Origin: Triticum aestivum
Taxonomy: Eukaryota > Streptophyta > Magnoliopsida > Poales > Poaceae
Direction of reading: 5' to 3'
Length of the DNA: 64,000 nt
NCBI RefSeq assembly: GCF_018294505.1
Contig: NC_057809.1
Location: 512,851,693-512,915,692 of the forward strand
A program made the translations under genes and the position numbers. The notes below the pieces were generated by a model that was not told the origin of the DNA, made no database searches, and saw nothing but the letters and a program-made list of their open reading frames with translations. Below are positions 34,930 through 47,108 of this stretch, piece by piece. Each line of letters opens with the position of its first letter. The first letter of the stretch is position 1.

Positions 34930-35903
34930 CCCACCAAGTGGGCACAACCCACTTGGGCGCGCCAGGGAGCCCAGGCACGCCCTGGTGGGTTGTTCTCCCC
35001 TTGACCCACCTCTGGTGCCCATATTCTGGTATATAAGTCATTTTAACCTAGAAAAAATAAAGGAAGGACTTTTGGGACGGAGCGCTGCCGTCTCGAGGCG
35101 GAACTTGGGCAGGAGTACTTTTGCCCTCCGGCAGAGCGATTCCGCCGGGGGAACTTCCCTCTCGGAGGGGGAAATCATCGTTATCATCATCACCAACAAC
35201 TCTCCCATCTTGGGGAGGGCAATCTCCATCAACATCTTCAACAGCACCATCTCCTCTCAAACCCTAGTTCATCTCTTGTGTTGAATCTTTGTACCGGAAC
35301 TTAGATTGGTGCTTGTGGGTGACTAGTAGTGTTGATTACATCTTGTAGTTGATTACTATATGGTTTATTTGGTGGAAGATTATATGTCCAGATCCAATAT
35401 CTATTTAATACCCCTATGATCTTGAGCATGTTTATCACTTGTGAGTAGTTACTTTTGTTCTTGAGGTCACGGGAGAAATCATGTTGCAAGTAATCATGTG
35501 AACTTGATATGTGTTTGATATTTTGATAGTATATATGTTGTGATTCCCTTAGTGGTGTCATGCCAATGTCGACTACATGACACTTCACCATATTTGGGCC
35601 TAAGGGAATGCATTGTGGAGTAGTTATTAGATGATGGGTTGCGAGAGTGACAAAATCTTAAATCCTAGTTTATGCTCTATTCCGTAACGGACCGATTTGA
35701 TCCAAAAGTTTAATGCTATGTTTAGGATTTATCCTTAATACTTTTCTCGTAGTTACGGATGCTTGCGAGGGGGTTAATCATAAGTAGGAGGTTTGTTCAA
35801 GTAAGAACATCACCTAAGCACCGGTCCACTCACATATCAAATTATCAAAGTAGCGAACACAAATCGAATCAACATGATGAAAGTGACTAGATGAAATTCC
35901 CGT
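34930..35903 (+). repeat. Fragment of an LTR of another Triticeae element
   Basis: Has a TATA-like ggtatataagtc (about 35030) and downstream the leader-like ctcaaaccctagttcatctc, and lacks any coding frame. I recognise it as a common Triticeae Gypsy LTR (Sabrina/WHAM-like), but the family name is uncertain. Angela borders it on the left and Fatima copy 2 on the right, so both inserted into or next to it. Confidence 0.5.
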
Positions 35904-36374
35904 TGTCGGTGTCAAAACTAGCGGATCTCGGGTAGGGGGGTCCCGAACTGTGTGTCTAAGGCGGATGGTAATAGGAGGCAGGGGACACGATGTTTACCCA
36001 GGTTCGGGCCCTCTTGATGAAGATAATACCCTACGTCCTGCTTGATTGATATTGATGATATGAGTATTACAAGAGTTGATCTACCACGAGATTGTAGAGG
36101 CTAAACCCTAGAAGCTATCCTATGGTATGATTGTTGTTTTCCTACAGACTAAACCCTCTAATTTATATAGACACCGAAGGGGGCTAGGGTTACACAGTGT
36201 CGGTTACAAGGGAGGAGATCTACATATCCGTATTGCCAAGCTTGCCTTCCACGCCAAGGAGAGTCCCATCCGGACACGGGACGAAGTCTTCAATCTTGTA
36301 TCTTCATAGTCCAACAATCCGGCCAAAGGATATAGTCCGGCTGTCCGGAGACCCCCTAATCCAGGACTCCCTTA
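35904..36374 (-). repeat. Fatima copy 2 3' LTR
   Basis: 471 bp. The first base pair step of the LTR (minus strand) reads TAAGGGAG where copy 1 has TGAGGGAG, a G-to-A change at the terminal dinucleotide. Followed inward by gtagcccctg, the complement of the polypurine tract. Confidence 0.9.
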
Positions 36375-36807
36375 GTAGCCCCTGAACCAGGCTTCAATGA
36401 CGATGAGTCCGGCGCGCAGATTGTCTTCGGCATTGCAAGGCGGGTTCCTCCTCTGAATACTCCATAGAAGATTTTGAACACAAGGATAGTGTACGGCTCT
36501 GCAAAACAAGTTCCACATACCACCGTAGAGAGAATAATATTTCCACAAATCTAATCTGCTGACACGTTTGACAGCATGACATCATACCACGGCCCGGTCA
36601 TTATTCGAACCGTTTTCCTCAACCAGCACTGCACATATCGCGAGGCGGTTTTCTTGACACGGCTTGTCGAATCAGAGATCGAGTCCCCTTATCACGGGAT
36701 TCTCGTTAATACGGATGTGGGTAACCCAACCGCGCCATCAATTACGGCACTCGAGGAATATGAGATTTTACCAGGTAAGTGGGGAGGCACATCGCCTCTT
36801 CCGCCCT

Positions 36808-36813
36808 TATAAA
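36808..36813 (+). promoter_or_regulatory. TATA box of the antisense gene, copy 2
   Basis: TATAAA within cccttataaagggac, 114-119 bp upstream of the ATG at 36927; matches copy 1 in position and local context. Confidence 0.55.
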
Positions 36814-36926
36814 GGGACAAAGATTCACCCTTTTTACCCACGCCTTCTTCCTCCTTGCTTATCCATTCTCGCGCACTCGAGCTCCAGCGCCCAAGTTCAC
36901 GTCTTTCTCCTCAAACCACTCCAAGC

Positions 36927-38266
36927 ATGTCCGGAGCGGGAGGCAAGTGGATGTTCTCCTCCGTCACGGAGGAGAACATCGCAAAGCTATGGGAAGCCGG
37001 ATATCTGGCCGCGAACATCGCCACCGGCTGCTAGATGTGGGGGCAGATCATCCCTACGCCCGCACCCCATGAGAGGGTAGTTTTCCTTACCCACTTTGTC
37101 CGCGGACTGGGATTTCCTCTTCACTCGTTTGTCCGCGGGCTCATGTTCTACTACGGGCTGGATTTTCATGATCTGGCCCCCAATTTCATCCTCAACATCT
37201 CGATGTTTATCGTCGTGTGCGAGGCCTTCCTCCGCATCATGCCCCACTTCGGCATGTGGCTGAAGACTTTCAATATTAAACCGAAGGTGGTGGTCGGCCC
37301 GCAAGCAGAGTGCGGAGGCGCCATGGTGGGCAAAATGCCTAACGTCACCTGGCTTGAAGGCTCCTATGTGGAGACCATAAAGGAGTGGCAATCGGGGTGG
37401 TTCTATATCACCGAGCCATGCGACACCAACTGGGTGGCGCCCCCCAAATTTTGATCCGGAATCCCCACGCGGCTCACCTCCTGGAAAGAGAAGGGCCTGT
37501 CCTGGGGTTCCCCGGTAGAGCTGACCGGACTCCAGACCTGCATCAAGAACATGATGAGCAAGAAAGTCAAGCTCATCAACATGGTCCAGGTCATGCTCTT
37601 CCGCCGGATTCTCCCGTGTCAACAATGGGTATTCAATTTGTGGGAGTTCGACCCAGCCAAGCACCAGACGCTGCGAGAGCTCTTCGACACGATGCACAAG
37701 GACGTCTAGAAGGTGCTGTTCAAGGGTGCCGAGGTACCTCCTCCCCTTACCGAGGACCGCGAACTCAGCGCAAAGCGCCATGCCAATCCGGTAAGTTTTT
37801 ATTTCTCGCAGGATATTTATTTGCCCTAATTTAATCATGTGCGGGATCTAAGCTTCCATGCTATTAACAGGACTGGGTAGAGATAGCGGAGCAGATCGAC
37901 TACCCAGCCCCCCTGCCTGAAGATCCTGCAGATGCTCTCCTAACGGAGATGCTGGTTTCGGCGCCTTACGAGGTGTCGTTGAAGAAGGCCAAGAAGAAGG
38001 CCGCGGGGACCCAAAAGGGTCTCCGGCGCAAGGTTATATCGGACTCATCGTCCGATAACTCCGACGCGCCCTCCTCCCACGAAAACAAGGAGGAGGAAGA
38101 GGAAAGTTCTCCCCCCCCCCAGTCGGGGGAGACAAGAAAAGGAAGGCCGCCCAACCGGGGAGGCCAAAGGCTCCAAGAAAGGAAGGGCCCTCCTTCTGGA
38201 CTGCTCCACGACGGCCGCCCACAACGATGACGAGTGGTTACCCAGGGACAAGCCCCTGGCGAAGTC
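36927..38266 (+). pseudogene. Fatima copy 2 antisense gene, exons 1-2
   Basis: Exon 1 36927-37790, intron 37791-37870 (GTAAGT...AACAG, 80 bp), exon 2 37871-38266, then donor GTAAGT at 38267. Exon 1 keeps one frame from MSGAGGKWMFSS through FYYGLDFHDLAP and IVVCEAFLRIMPHFGMW to LTEDRELSAKRH, broken by three stops: TAG 37032-37034, TGA 37452-37454 and a TAG near 37707. Each is consistent with C-to-T (or G-to-A) change. Exon 2 starts DWVEIAEQIDYP and becomes Lys-, then Ser/Glu-rich. Exon 1 resembles PF04195. The open frame 37949-38230 belongs to exon 2. Confidence 0.7.
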
Positions 38267-38316
38267 GTAAGTATCCAGATACCGTAGTAATTCATGGTAT
38301 GTTTTATTGCACTTCT

Positions 38317-41300
38317 TGTCACATCCTAGTTAGCCATGCATTAGAGTGTTGCATCATGTTTACTCTTTCATCAGAAACCTGAAATGGGGATGACAGAACC
38401 CCCAGTCCCCTCTGAATCCAATTAGGGTTTACTAAAAACTTTTTCAATGAACCTGAAATGCCCTTCTAAAATGCCCATCATTTTTGTCTTGGTTCAGAAC
38501 CTCTGCCAAAAGTGGTGCACATTTTCCTAGGCCAGCTTAGGGTTTTTGAATTAAATCATAAATATTTGAATTTGGGCATTTAAAATTATATAAAATATTT
38601 AAATGCTCAAATATCTCCAAACTAAAATGTTTCATGTTGGAAATAATCCAACTATGGACCAGGAGTAGTTTGGTGATTTTAGGAGTTGCCTAAGTATTTT
38701 ATTTAATTCAACAAAGTTGCAGAAGTATTAAAAAACAGAAAACAGAAAGAAATGGAAAAAGCTTACCTGGCGCCTGCTCCCGGCCCACCTGCCGGCCCAG
38801 CCCAGCGCCGCTCCAGCGAGCTGCTTGCCGGCCAGGCAGGCAGGCAGGTGCCCGACGGCGACCGCAGCGCGCGCCACGCACCTGCTCGCCGCCTCGCCGC
38901 TCCCCGCGCCCGGTGACGTCGTGGACCGGCCTCCCTCGCTCCCCCGAACCCCCCAGACACCCCCTCTCCTCTCCAGCTCCTCCCCCTCGCGCTCCCCCGC
39001 CATGACCGACGCCACCATCGCCGTGCCTTCGTCGTAGCCGTGCTCCCCGCCGCCCGTGCGTCCTCTCACCGTGTCCAGGAGCTCCGCCGCTGTCCACTCC
39101 ATCGAGCAAGCCGAGCCCCGAGCGCTCGCAACGCCCGAGTCCACCGCAACAACCTCGCCTGAACCACTGTCGTCGCTCCGGTCCATCTCCGGCCACACCA
39201 AGGGCTTCGTCGCACTCACTGTGAGCTTAGCCATCTTCCCCTTCCTTCCGTTCTTGCTCCCGAGCCGTGTAGCGATGTCCTGGAGCTCAACCGCACCCAC
39301 CGCCGTGGAGCTCGTCGCTGACGTGCTCCCGGTCACCCTCCGGCCGCAAACTGGTGTCCATCATACTCACCGTGTCACTTAGCACCTAGCTAGCCACTCC
39401 CCGAGCCTCACCGACCCCTTTAGCGTCAAGTTCGTCTTCGGCCGAACCCTGGTGGCCGCCAAAGTCGTCGCCGGCGCCAACTCCAGCCACCCCGACCCCA
39501 ACGAACTCCACCAAGAGCTGCGGCTCGTCCTCAGCTCCACTCCGGTGGTCTCCGCGACCCATTTGGTGGCCGAAACAGCCAAAACCACTTCCGCCGCCGC
39601 GTCGGGCTCGCCGGCGGCTAAACGCCGGTGCAGCCGACCCAGGTTTGACCATGGGTGGGCCCTGGTTGACTCCCCTGAGTCAATGACAGGTGGGGCCCAG
39701 CCCTGTTAATTAAACAGGTTCAGTTTTAATTAAACTTTAATTAATTTAATCACCCTGACATGCGGGACCCACTGTCAGGTTTGACCCGAACATGTTCCGT
39801 TGACCTGCTGACGTCACACTGACGTCAGGCTGACGCAATAACTGATTTTCTGGAATTATTCTAATATAGGAAATTCCAGAATATAATTTAAACTTCAAAA
39901 ATTCATAACTTTTATTCTGTAACTCCAAATCAGACAAATTATATATGAAAAATGATCAGAAAAATCCAATCTATCCATCTGTACTATTTTCATGCATGAT
40001 TAAACAAGTTAACCTGATATTTAATGCAGAACAAGGAAAAGCACTTTAAAAGGCCATGTTTGAGTTTGAAATTTGAATCTTTGATTCAAATTGGTTCAAA
40101 CCCTTCTGGTCTTAGTTGCATTAGCCCAACACACTCATATTGCTATGTTTCATGCATGCATCATATTGTTGCACATTGTTTGGTGATGGTTGTGTATCGG
40201 TGTTCTTTGCGGCAGGTTCTGCCTCCGAGGAGTATCGTGATTACCCTAACGAAGAACCGTATCAGTGCATCGAACCATCAGGCAAGCAACCAACCATTTG
40301 ATCATATCGATACAATCCCATGTTCTCGCTCCTGCTCTCTTTTACTGCATTAAGACAACGCGTTTCAAACTGCTGTGTGCTACGGTAGTTGAACCCACTT
40401 CCTCTGCATGACCTGTCATTGCCACAGTAACTAGATGAAACCCACTAGCATGTGTAGGAGTTGATTGAGCCATATGTATGTGTTGTTCCTACCTTGCTAT
40501 GCCTGCTATGCTTAGAGTCGTGTCAGGTCTGGTTCATCTGGGTGATGGGCTAGAGTGAAATGATTATGTCGGTAATGGGAGTGGTGTGGTGAACACGATT
40601 TGGTAAAGGTATCGATGAGAGGCCATGTAGGAGTACATGGTGGGTTGTTTCATTGAAGCCGACCTTAAGCACTGAGATCTGTATGTGTGATTTAAGAATC
40701 AGCTACTACCATGCATTGGGCCCGAAACCAATGGACCCTCTCGGCTTCTTATTCACCCTAGTTCTCCGTCCAGGAGTTGCAAGTAGTTTCTGGTGTTTGT
40801 AGCCTACTGGAGGCCGTGGACAGCGCTGACCGTAGGGGTGGGCTGTGATGCGGTAGGTACGTGGCCGGGTGTACCGAATACCCGTTAGGTATCTCGGGAA
40901 CCCTGTTCACATCGTTCGGGGCCGTATGGGAAACCTCGGCCGGACTCCCTGCGGATGGAACCTGGATAGGCGATAAACCTGGACTGGAGGCTTAGGTGAT
41001 TAGGTAGGTCGTGGCCGACACCCACGTTGGGCTTCCGCTTGAAGGTTGCCGAGTACATGTCGTGTAAACGACGGTAAGTGGTGAGAGCGTGTATGAAGAA
41101 GTACACCCCTGCAGGGTTATCATGATCTATTCGAATAGCCGCGTCCGCGGTAAAGGACTACTTGGTTGCCTATACAGTTCATAGACAAGTAAATGGAAAC
41201 TACTAAAAGCCTCAAGATAAGTGTGAGTGCCGAGGATGGCTCTTCCGTAGGAAGACGGAGGTGGATCCTCGGTAGTGTATTGAATTGGTGAGTAGTGGAC

Positions 41301-42340
41301 TCGTGTACGCAAAACCATTTCAAGTTGGAGTCTCGTAGGTTAGCCTAGCCAAGAGTCAAAGCTGGCTTGCTGCAACAACTCCACCAACCCTTCTTGATAA
41401 TATGCATGTATGTAGGATCTGATGTAAGTCTTGCTGAGTACCTTTGTACTCATGTTGCTATAATTTACATTTTTACAGAAGACGCTGCAACCCCTTCTGA
41501 TGGGTTCTACGTAGACGTTGACATCAATGAGTAGGCTAAGGCCCAGGTGGTGATCCTGAGCTTGTGAAGGACCTCGTAGTATAGCTAGGCTTTCCAAGCC
41601 TCTTTTATTTTACTAGTTGTCTGTACTCAGACAAGTTACTTCCGCTGCTGGTTTGTATGACTGTATGACTTGAATGCTGGGTCGTGTGACCCGTACCTTT
41701 GTGTATGTTATGTATGGCTCTCTGAGCCTTAAATAAAGTACTTGTGTCGTAGAGTCATGTTGTGATGCCTTGTTGTATTTGCACATATCGAGCATATTGT
41801 GTGTATGATTGAAATGCTTGGTATGTGTGGGATCTGACTATCTAGTTGTTTATCCTTAGTAGCCTCTCTTACCGGGAAATGTCTCCTAGTGTTACCGCTG
41901 AGCCATGGTAGCTTGCTACTGCTCTGGAACACTTAGGCTGGCCGGCATGTGTCCTTCTTCGTTCCGGTGTCTGTCCCTTCGGGGAAATGTCACGCATTGA
42001 GTACCGGAGTCCTGTTAGCCCGCTACAGCCCGGTTTACCGGAGTCCTGCTAGCCCAGTGCTACAGCCCGGACCCACTTGCTGATGACCGACACGTTCGAA
42101 GCTGGGTCATGGATGCCTGTCCCTGTAAGTCTGTGCCACTTTGGGTTTACGACTAGTCATGTCAGCCCGGGCTCCTTATCATATGGATGCTAGCGACACT
42201 ATCATATACGTGAGCCAAAAGGCGCAAACGGTCCCGGGCAAAGGTAAGGCGACACCCGTGGGGATACCGTGCGTGAGGCCGCAAAGTGATATGAGGTGTT
42301 ACCGGCTAGATCGATGTGACATCGAGTCGGGGTCCTGACA
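38317..42340 (+). repeat. Chromovirus 5' LTR (4024 bp)
   Basis: Contains a GC-rich block (38760-39660) whose ORFs on both strands are duplicated in the other LTR and are not treated as genes, a region of TTAATTAA-type palindromes (about 39705-39750), and AATAAA at about 41733. Confidence 0.9.
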
Positions 42341-42344
42341 GCGT

Positions 42345-42357
42345 TGGCATCAGAGCC
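42345..42357 (+). other. Chromovirus primer binding site
   Basis: TGGCATCAGAGCC, one change from the tRNA-iMet site TGGTATCAGAGCC, four bases after the LTR. Confidence 0.85.
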
Positions 42358-42781
42358 GGACTGCCTGTAGGTTCTCCAAGCCAAACTGGTCGATGTTGAG
42401 TCTAGAAATTCTTTAGTTATATGTAGGGGAATTGTTTGTGGGTGGAACGTAAGGCTCTTTTTACTCCTTTATCTTATGACATTCTGATCTGAGTCAGTCT
42501 ATTCTTCCACCGGGGGTTAAGGAATTAGGATCTATTCTCTCTATCAGGATCACGTGTTACTAATCAGTAGTACCTTATAGGGTTGATGGATACAAGCCTA
42601 GTTCAGTTCTACTACCACGTTATGTTGTTAGGATGGATTCAGAACTTTGATATGATGATGTTGAGTGTGTATGAAATCCTTTGTCAAATGTCTCAAAATC
42701 CTTCTTGAGCATTTACAGCTGTTATGCTGCCGAAATTTTGCTAGAAATTCTAATGCCTTTGCATTATGATTGTGCTTTCAG

Positions 42782-43554
42782 ATGGCCACTCGCGACCTCA
42801 ATCAAGTGGTTCGCCTGACTCGATGCCTAGATGTACCCGGCCATACTGCCATGTTGGTCAGGGTAATGACTGAGGCTGGATACCGTTGGTATCCTGAGTA
42901 CACGGTCGAAGAGCAATTCCGAGACTTTAATCAAAGCCAGTATCTCTGCACTGTCAGGATATTTCCATCTTATCCTGGGTCCACCGAGCCCCTTCACTGC
43001 TCCTATGGACTCGGGGTTACTATTGAGATGGCTGTGCAGGACGCCGCCTACTCTATGATGACCATCATGCGAGTCAGATCTGGTCTATTTCGGGACTCTG
43101 ATTTCCGGTATATGCCAGGATCACTTCCGGGAGCACAAGGGTATCTCCAGGCTATCTATGCTGACCCCACCCAGGAGGATTCACGGACTCGCACCACTGC
43201 TGAGATGCTCGAGGATAAGGACCGTGAAAATCGGGCCTTGAGGTTAGAGCTCTTCAATACCCGTGCTGACCACTGGGCCACATTGACTCGGTTTGCACCG
43301 GCGGTGCAAGCTGGATATCGGATATGCGCGATCTCTATCCTGTGAGATCTGCTCTGCCAGACGTGATGGGTTGGCGTGATGTAGGAGGCATCACCCCACC
43401 TCGCGGTCCCCGCAGGCCACCGTCTGTTGGTCCAAGACCTCATCCTAGCCCCTATGGTCCACAAGCTCCGCGAGATCGTCTGTTTCCGGATGATCATGTT
43501 GAGCTTCCAGGCTATGGAGGTGACTTCTACGAGGACTACTACGGATCGGTCTGA
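42782..43554 (+). pseudogene. Extra ORF upstream of gag, dsRBM-like
   Basis: ATG at 42782, right after a tgtgctttcag acceptor-like sequence. The frame runs to a TGA at 43345; a one-base shift near 43305-43325 leads into the frame 43324-43554, which continues the protein-like composition (Pro/Arg-rich, ending DFYEDYYGSV), so the original product was about 255 residues. Residues about 30-100 read TEAGYRWYPEYTVEE, QYLCTVRIF, SYGLGVTIEMAVQDAAYSMM, which follows the double-stranded RNA-binding motif pattern (helix, three strands, G-x-G, A-x-x-x-AA helix). A helical segment follows (AEMLEDKDRENRALRLEL). Such an ORF is not part of the standard chromovirus set; the fold call is by eye. Confidence 0.5.
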
Positions 43555-43897
43555 GTTAGTGGTAGTATCACTAGTTCGTGTTAGCTGTGTCGTCTATCGT
43601 CCTGCGTGACTCGTGGGATATGACCTAGTTTGTATCGCCTTCCGGAGGTGTAGAAAAATAATGTATAGGAGCTTGGAATGCCTCCGATGAGATGTAATCC
43701 TCTTTTCACCGTAATAGTACCTTGTTTGGTCTTGTACTAAACCCTGTATGGTGTGTATGACGATGGAATAAAGAAGCAGTTTCTGTATCTACCATGTCAT
43801 ACGGATGATCATCTTGCATTCCGAGTTATTCCTTACATTCTGTATCCTATGTCGGAATTTTATCATCCTGACTAAATCATTGTCTTGTTTACCTAGG

Positions 43898-45060
43898 ATG
43901 GTCAACACGCGCACTAACCCTGCTCCCAAGAGCAGGCCGAAGGCAGTGAAGTCAGGAATGCAAATCTGCCTCATCCTCCTTCCCTAGCCGAGGTTATGAT
44001 GGAAGCCGAAAGAAACAAGCGGGAGACCAACCGTTTGTTGGAGCGTATTGAACAGAACACAGCACACCATCAGAGGACTAACGTGGTGTCACTCAGTGAT
44101 TTTATCAAGTTACATCCACCCACGTTCCACCACTCCGTCGAGCCTCTCGACGCTGATGATTGGCTTCGCAGTATTTCTCACAAACTGCGTTCCGCGCTGG
44201 TAGCGGAGGCTGACAAGGTCACCTTTGCTGCATATCATCTTGAAGGCCCCGCCAGTCTATGGTGGGAGAATTATGGAGCTATGCGCCCAGCGGGCCATGT
44301 CACTACTTGGGCTGAATTCAGCGAGGCTTTCCGTGAACATCACATTCCGGAGGGTCTCATGGACCGTAAACGTGAGGAATTTTGCAGTTTCACTCAGGGC
44401 CGACTCTCTGTGGATGCTTACAGCAGGGAGTTCGGTAACCTCGCACGATATGCAACTGAGGAAGTTTCTACTGATGCCAAGAAGCAAGCAAGGTTCCGTA
44501 AGGGGCTTAGTCCTGAGCTTCGCCGCGACCTCCGTCTGCATGAGTGCACATCTTTTCAGAAACTTGTTAACAAGGCCATCAGTGCTGAAACTGGTCAGAC
44601 TGATTATGATGCAACACGCAAGCATGGCCGTGACATGGGTTCCTCATCCGGTGCTGGTCCTCAGAAGCGCCGCGTGTGGGTGCCCAACACCGCCCTGCCA
44701 CCCAGGTTCACACCGAGGCCATCCTTCCAGGCGCCTCGCCCCGTTCAACAGTCTGCACCAGCCAAGCCCTATGGGGGTCCAACCAACAATGCTCCTCCAC
44801 GTACCAGTTCCGTGACTTGTTTCAAGTGTGGGGAATCTGGCCACTATATGCGTGAGTGTCCCCAGACCAACCCCAACCAATCTGCTAAAGCTGTTGGCCG
44901 TGGCAAGCCGGCAGGGAAAGTGTTCCACGCCAAGCCGGCCACCGCTACACGTGGCCATGTCAACTGTATCTCTGCCGAAGAAGCTCAAGAGGATCCCAAC
45001 GTCGTTCTCGGTACGCTCCTTGTTAATTGCCACCCGGCATCTGTTCTTTTGATACAGGAG
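43898..45060 (+). pseudogene. gag: Chromovirus gag
   Basis: The likely start is ATG 43898 (MVNTRTNPAP, a common Triticeae gag start). A one-base shift at about 43954-43960 moves the reading into the frame that is open from 43996. Capsid-type sequence PASLWWENYGAM...TTWAEFSEAFREHHIP (PF03732) is followed by a Pro-rich linker and one CCHC knuckle CFKCGESGHYMREC (first Cys at residue 275 of the 43996 frame). Gag, protease and RT probably formed one frame; a missing base in a T run at about 45045-45049 breaks it. Confidence 0.85.
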
Positions 45061-47108
45061 CCTCTCATTCATTTATATCCGAGAACTATGCCCGTCTGCA
45101 TAACACCGCATTCTGTGACATGCCATCGACTATGGAAATTTCTACTCCTGGTTCTAGATGGCAGACCTCCAGGGTAAGTTATAGAAATGAAATCCAAGTC
45201 GACAGACTTGTTTTCCTTGCATCCTTGATAGCTCTCAAATTTTCAGATATTAATATCATTTTGGGTATGGACTGGATGTCAGCTCATCATGCCAAAATTG
45301 ATTGCTTCTCTAAGACTGTTCAACTCACTCATCCTTCGGGGAAGATAGTCAATGTCTTGACCCGATTAGCCAAGCGACAATCATATTCTCTTAACGCCAG
45401 CCCTTTGCTAGACCTTGAGGACGTTCCGGTAGTCCGTGACTTCCCGGATGTCTTCCCAGAGGAATTGCCAGGTGTTCCACCTGACAGGGATGTTGAGTTC
45501 GTAATAGACCTCATTCCAGGAACCGTTCCGATTGCTAGAAGACCCTATAAGATGGCACCACTAGAACTAGCCGAGCTTAAGAAACAACTCGATGAGTCCT
45601 TGAAAAAGGGTTTCATCCGACCTAGTTCATCTCCGTGGGCTTGCCCCGTCCTATTCGTCAAGAAGAAGGATGGTACGGACCGGATGGTTGTAGATTACCG
45701 ACCTGTCAATTTGGTCACAATCAAGAACAAATATCCGCTCCCTAGGATCAACGACCTGTATGATCAGCTCGCTGGATCCTCAGTCTTCTCCAAGATGGAT
45801 TTGAGGTTGGGCTACCATCAAATCAAAATCAGAAACGGGGACATTCCTAAAACGGCCTTTGTTACTCGTTATGGCCAATACGAGTACACCGTCATGTCCT
45901 TCGGTTTAACCAACGCTCCAGCCACCTTTTCTCGGTTAATGAACTCAATCTTCATGGAGTATTTGGATAAATTCGTCGTAGTTTATCTCGATGATATACT
46001 CATCTACTCCAAGAACGAGGAAGAACATGTCGAACATCTAAGGCTAGTGTTGAAGAAACTTCGAGAGCACCGCCTTTATGCCAAGTTTTCCAAATGTGAA
46101 TTTTGGTTGTCAGAAGTGACCTATCTGGGTCATGTAATATCTGGTAAAGGTATTGCTGTTAACCCTGAGCGAGTTCAAGCCGTCCTTAATTGGACTCCAC
46201 CTGAATCGGTCAAGCAAGTTCGGAGTTTTCTAGGCTTAGCGAGCTATTGCCGTCGCTTTGTCGAAAACTTCTCCAAAGTTGCTAAACCTCTAACCGAACT
46301 CCTCAAGAAAGATAAAAAGTTCGAATGGACTCCACAATGTGAGCACAGCTTTCAGGAACTGAAAAGACGCCTGACTTCTGCTCCCGTACTGGTACCGCCA
46401 GACTTCTCTAAGGACTTTGTTATCTACTGCGACGCCTCGCGACAAGGATTAGGTTGCATTCTCATGCAAGATCGACATGTAATTGCTTACGCTTCACGGC
46501 AATTGCACCCACATGAGGAGAATTATCCTACTCATGATCTAGAGCTTGCAGCCGTAGTCTATGCACTTAAGACCTGGCGACATTACCTCCTCGGTAACCG
46601 TTGCGAAATATTCACTGATCACCAAAGTCTGAAGTACATTTTCACCCAACCGGATTTGAATCTCAGGCAAAGACGTTGGGTTGAGTTGATCACAGATTTC
46701 GACTTAGGAATAACTTACACCCCAGGGAAAGCCAACGTCATGGCTGATGCGCTAAGTCGTAAATCTTATTGTAACAACCTAATGTTACAACAAAGTCAAC
46801 CGCTTCTCCATGAGGAATTTCGGAAGCTTAACCTTCACATTGTTCCTCAAGGTTTTCTTTCCACCTTGGTGGCGAAACCTACCCTTACGGATCAGATCAT
46901 CAAAGCACAGAAGGTAGATCCGGGAATCTCCCGCATCAAGAGAAACATCAAGAAAGGAATTGCGAATTGTTTCTCCATTAATGATCAAGGGGTCGTATAC
47001 TTCGGGAATCGACTAGTGGTTCCCAAAGTGCGAAACCTGAGGCGATTGATCCTTAAGGAGGCTCATGAATCTCCTCTCACCATTCATCCCGGTAGTACTA
47101 AGATGTAA
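45027..47108 (+). pseudogene. pol: Chromovirus protease-RT-RNase H
   Basis: Protease active site DTGAS lies at residue 9 of the frame, which shows the upstream part is in the shifted gag frame. RT starts near residue 155 ([11 protein letters not shown]), with the catalytic box YLDD at residue 320 (45984-45995) inside [12 protein letters not shown]. RNase H has its first Asp in [10 protein letters not shown] at residue 469, then [17 protein letters not shown] and [10 protein letters not shown], ending NVMADALSR. The frame stops at TAA 47106-47108 in the integrase zinc-binding region (HPGSTKM then stop), a single nonsense change; the same frame is open on the other side. Motifs are otherwise intact. 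Confidence 0.9.

Noticed and set aside
38708..39709. ORFs on both strands in the chromovirus 5' LTR, including a 202-codon minus frame
   Set aside because: Repeated in the 3' LTR with indels that change frame; openness explained by GC content.
40885..41932. Minus-strand ORFs of 60-85 codons duplicated at 50955-51993
   Set aside because: LTR sequence present in both chromovirus LTRs; no protein features.
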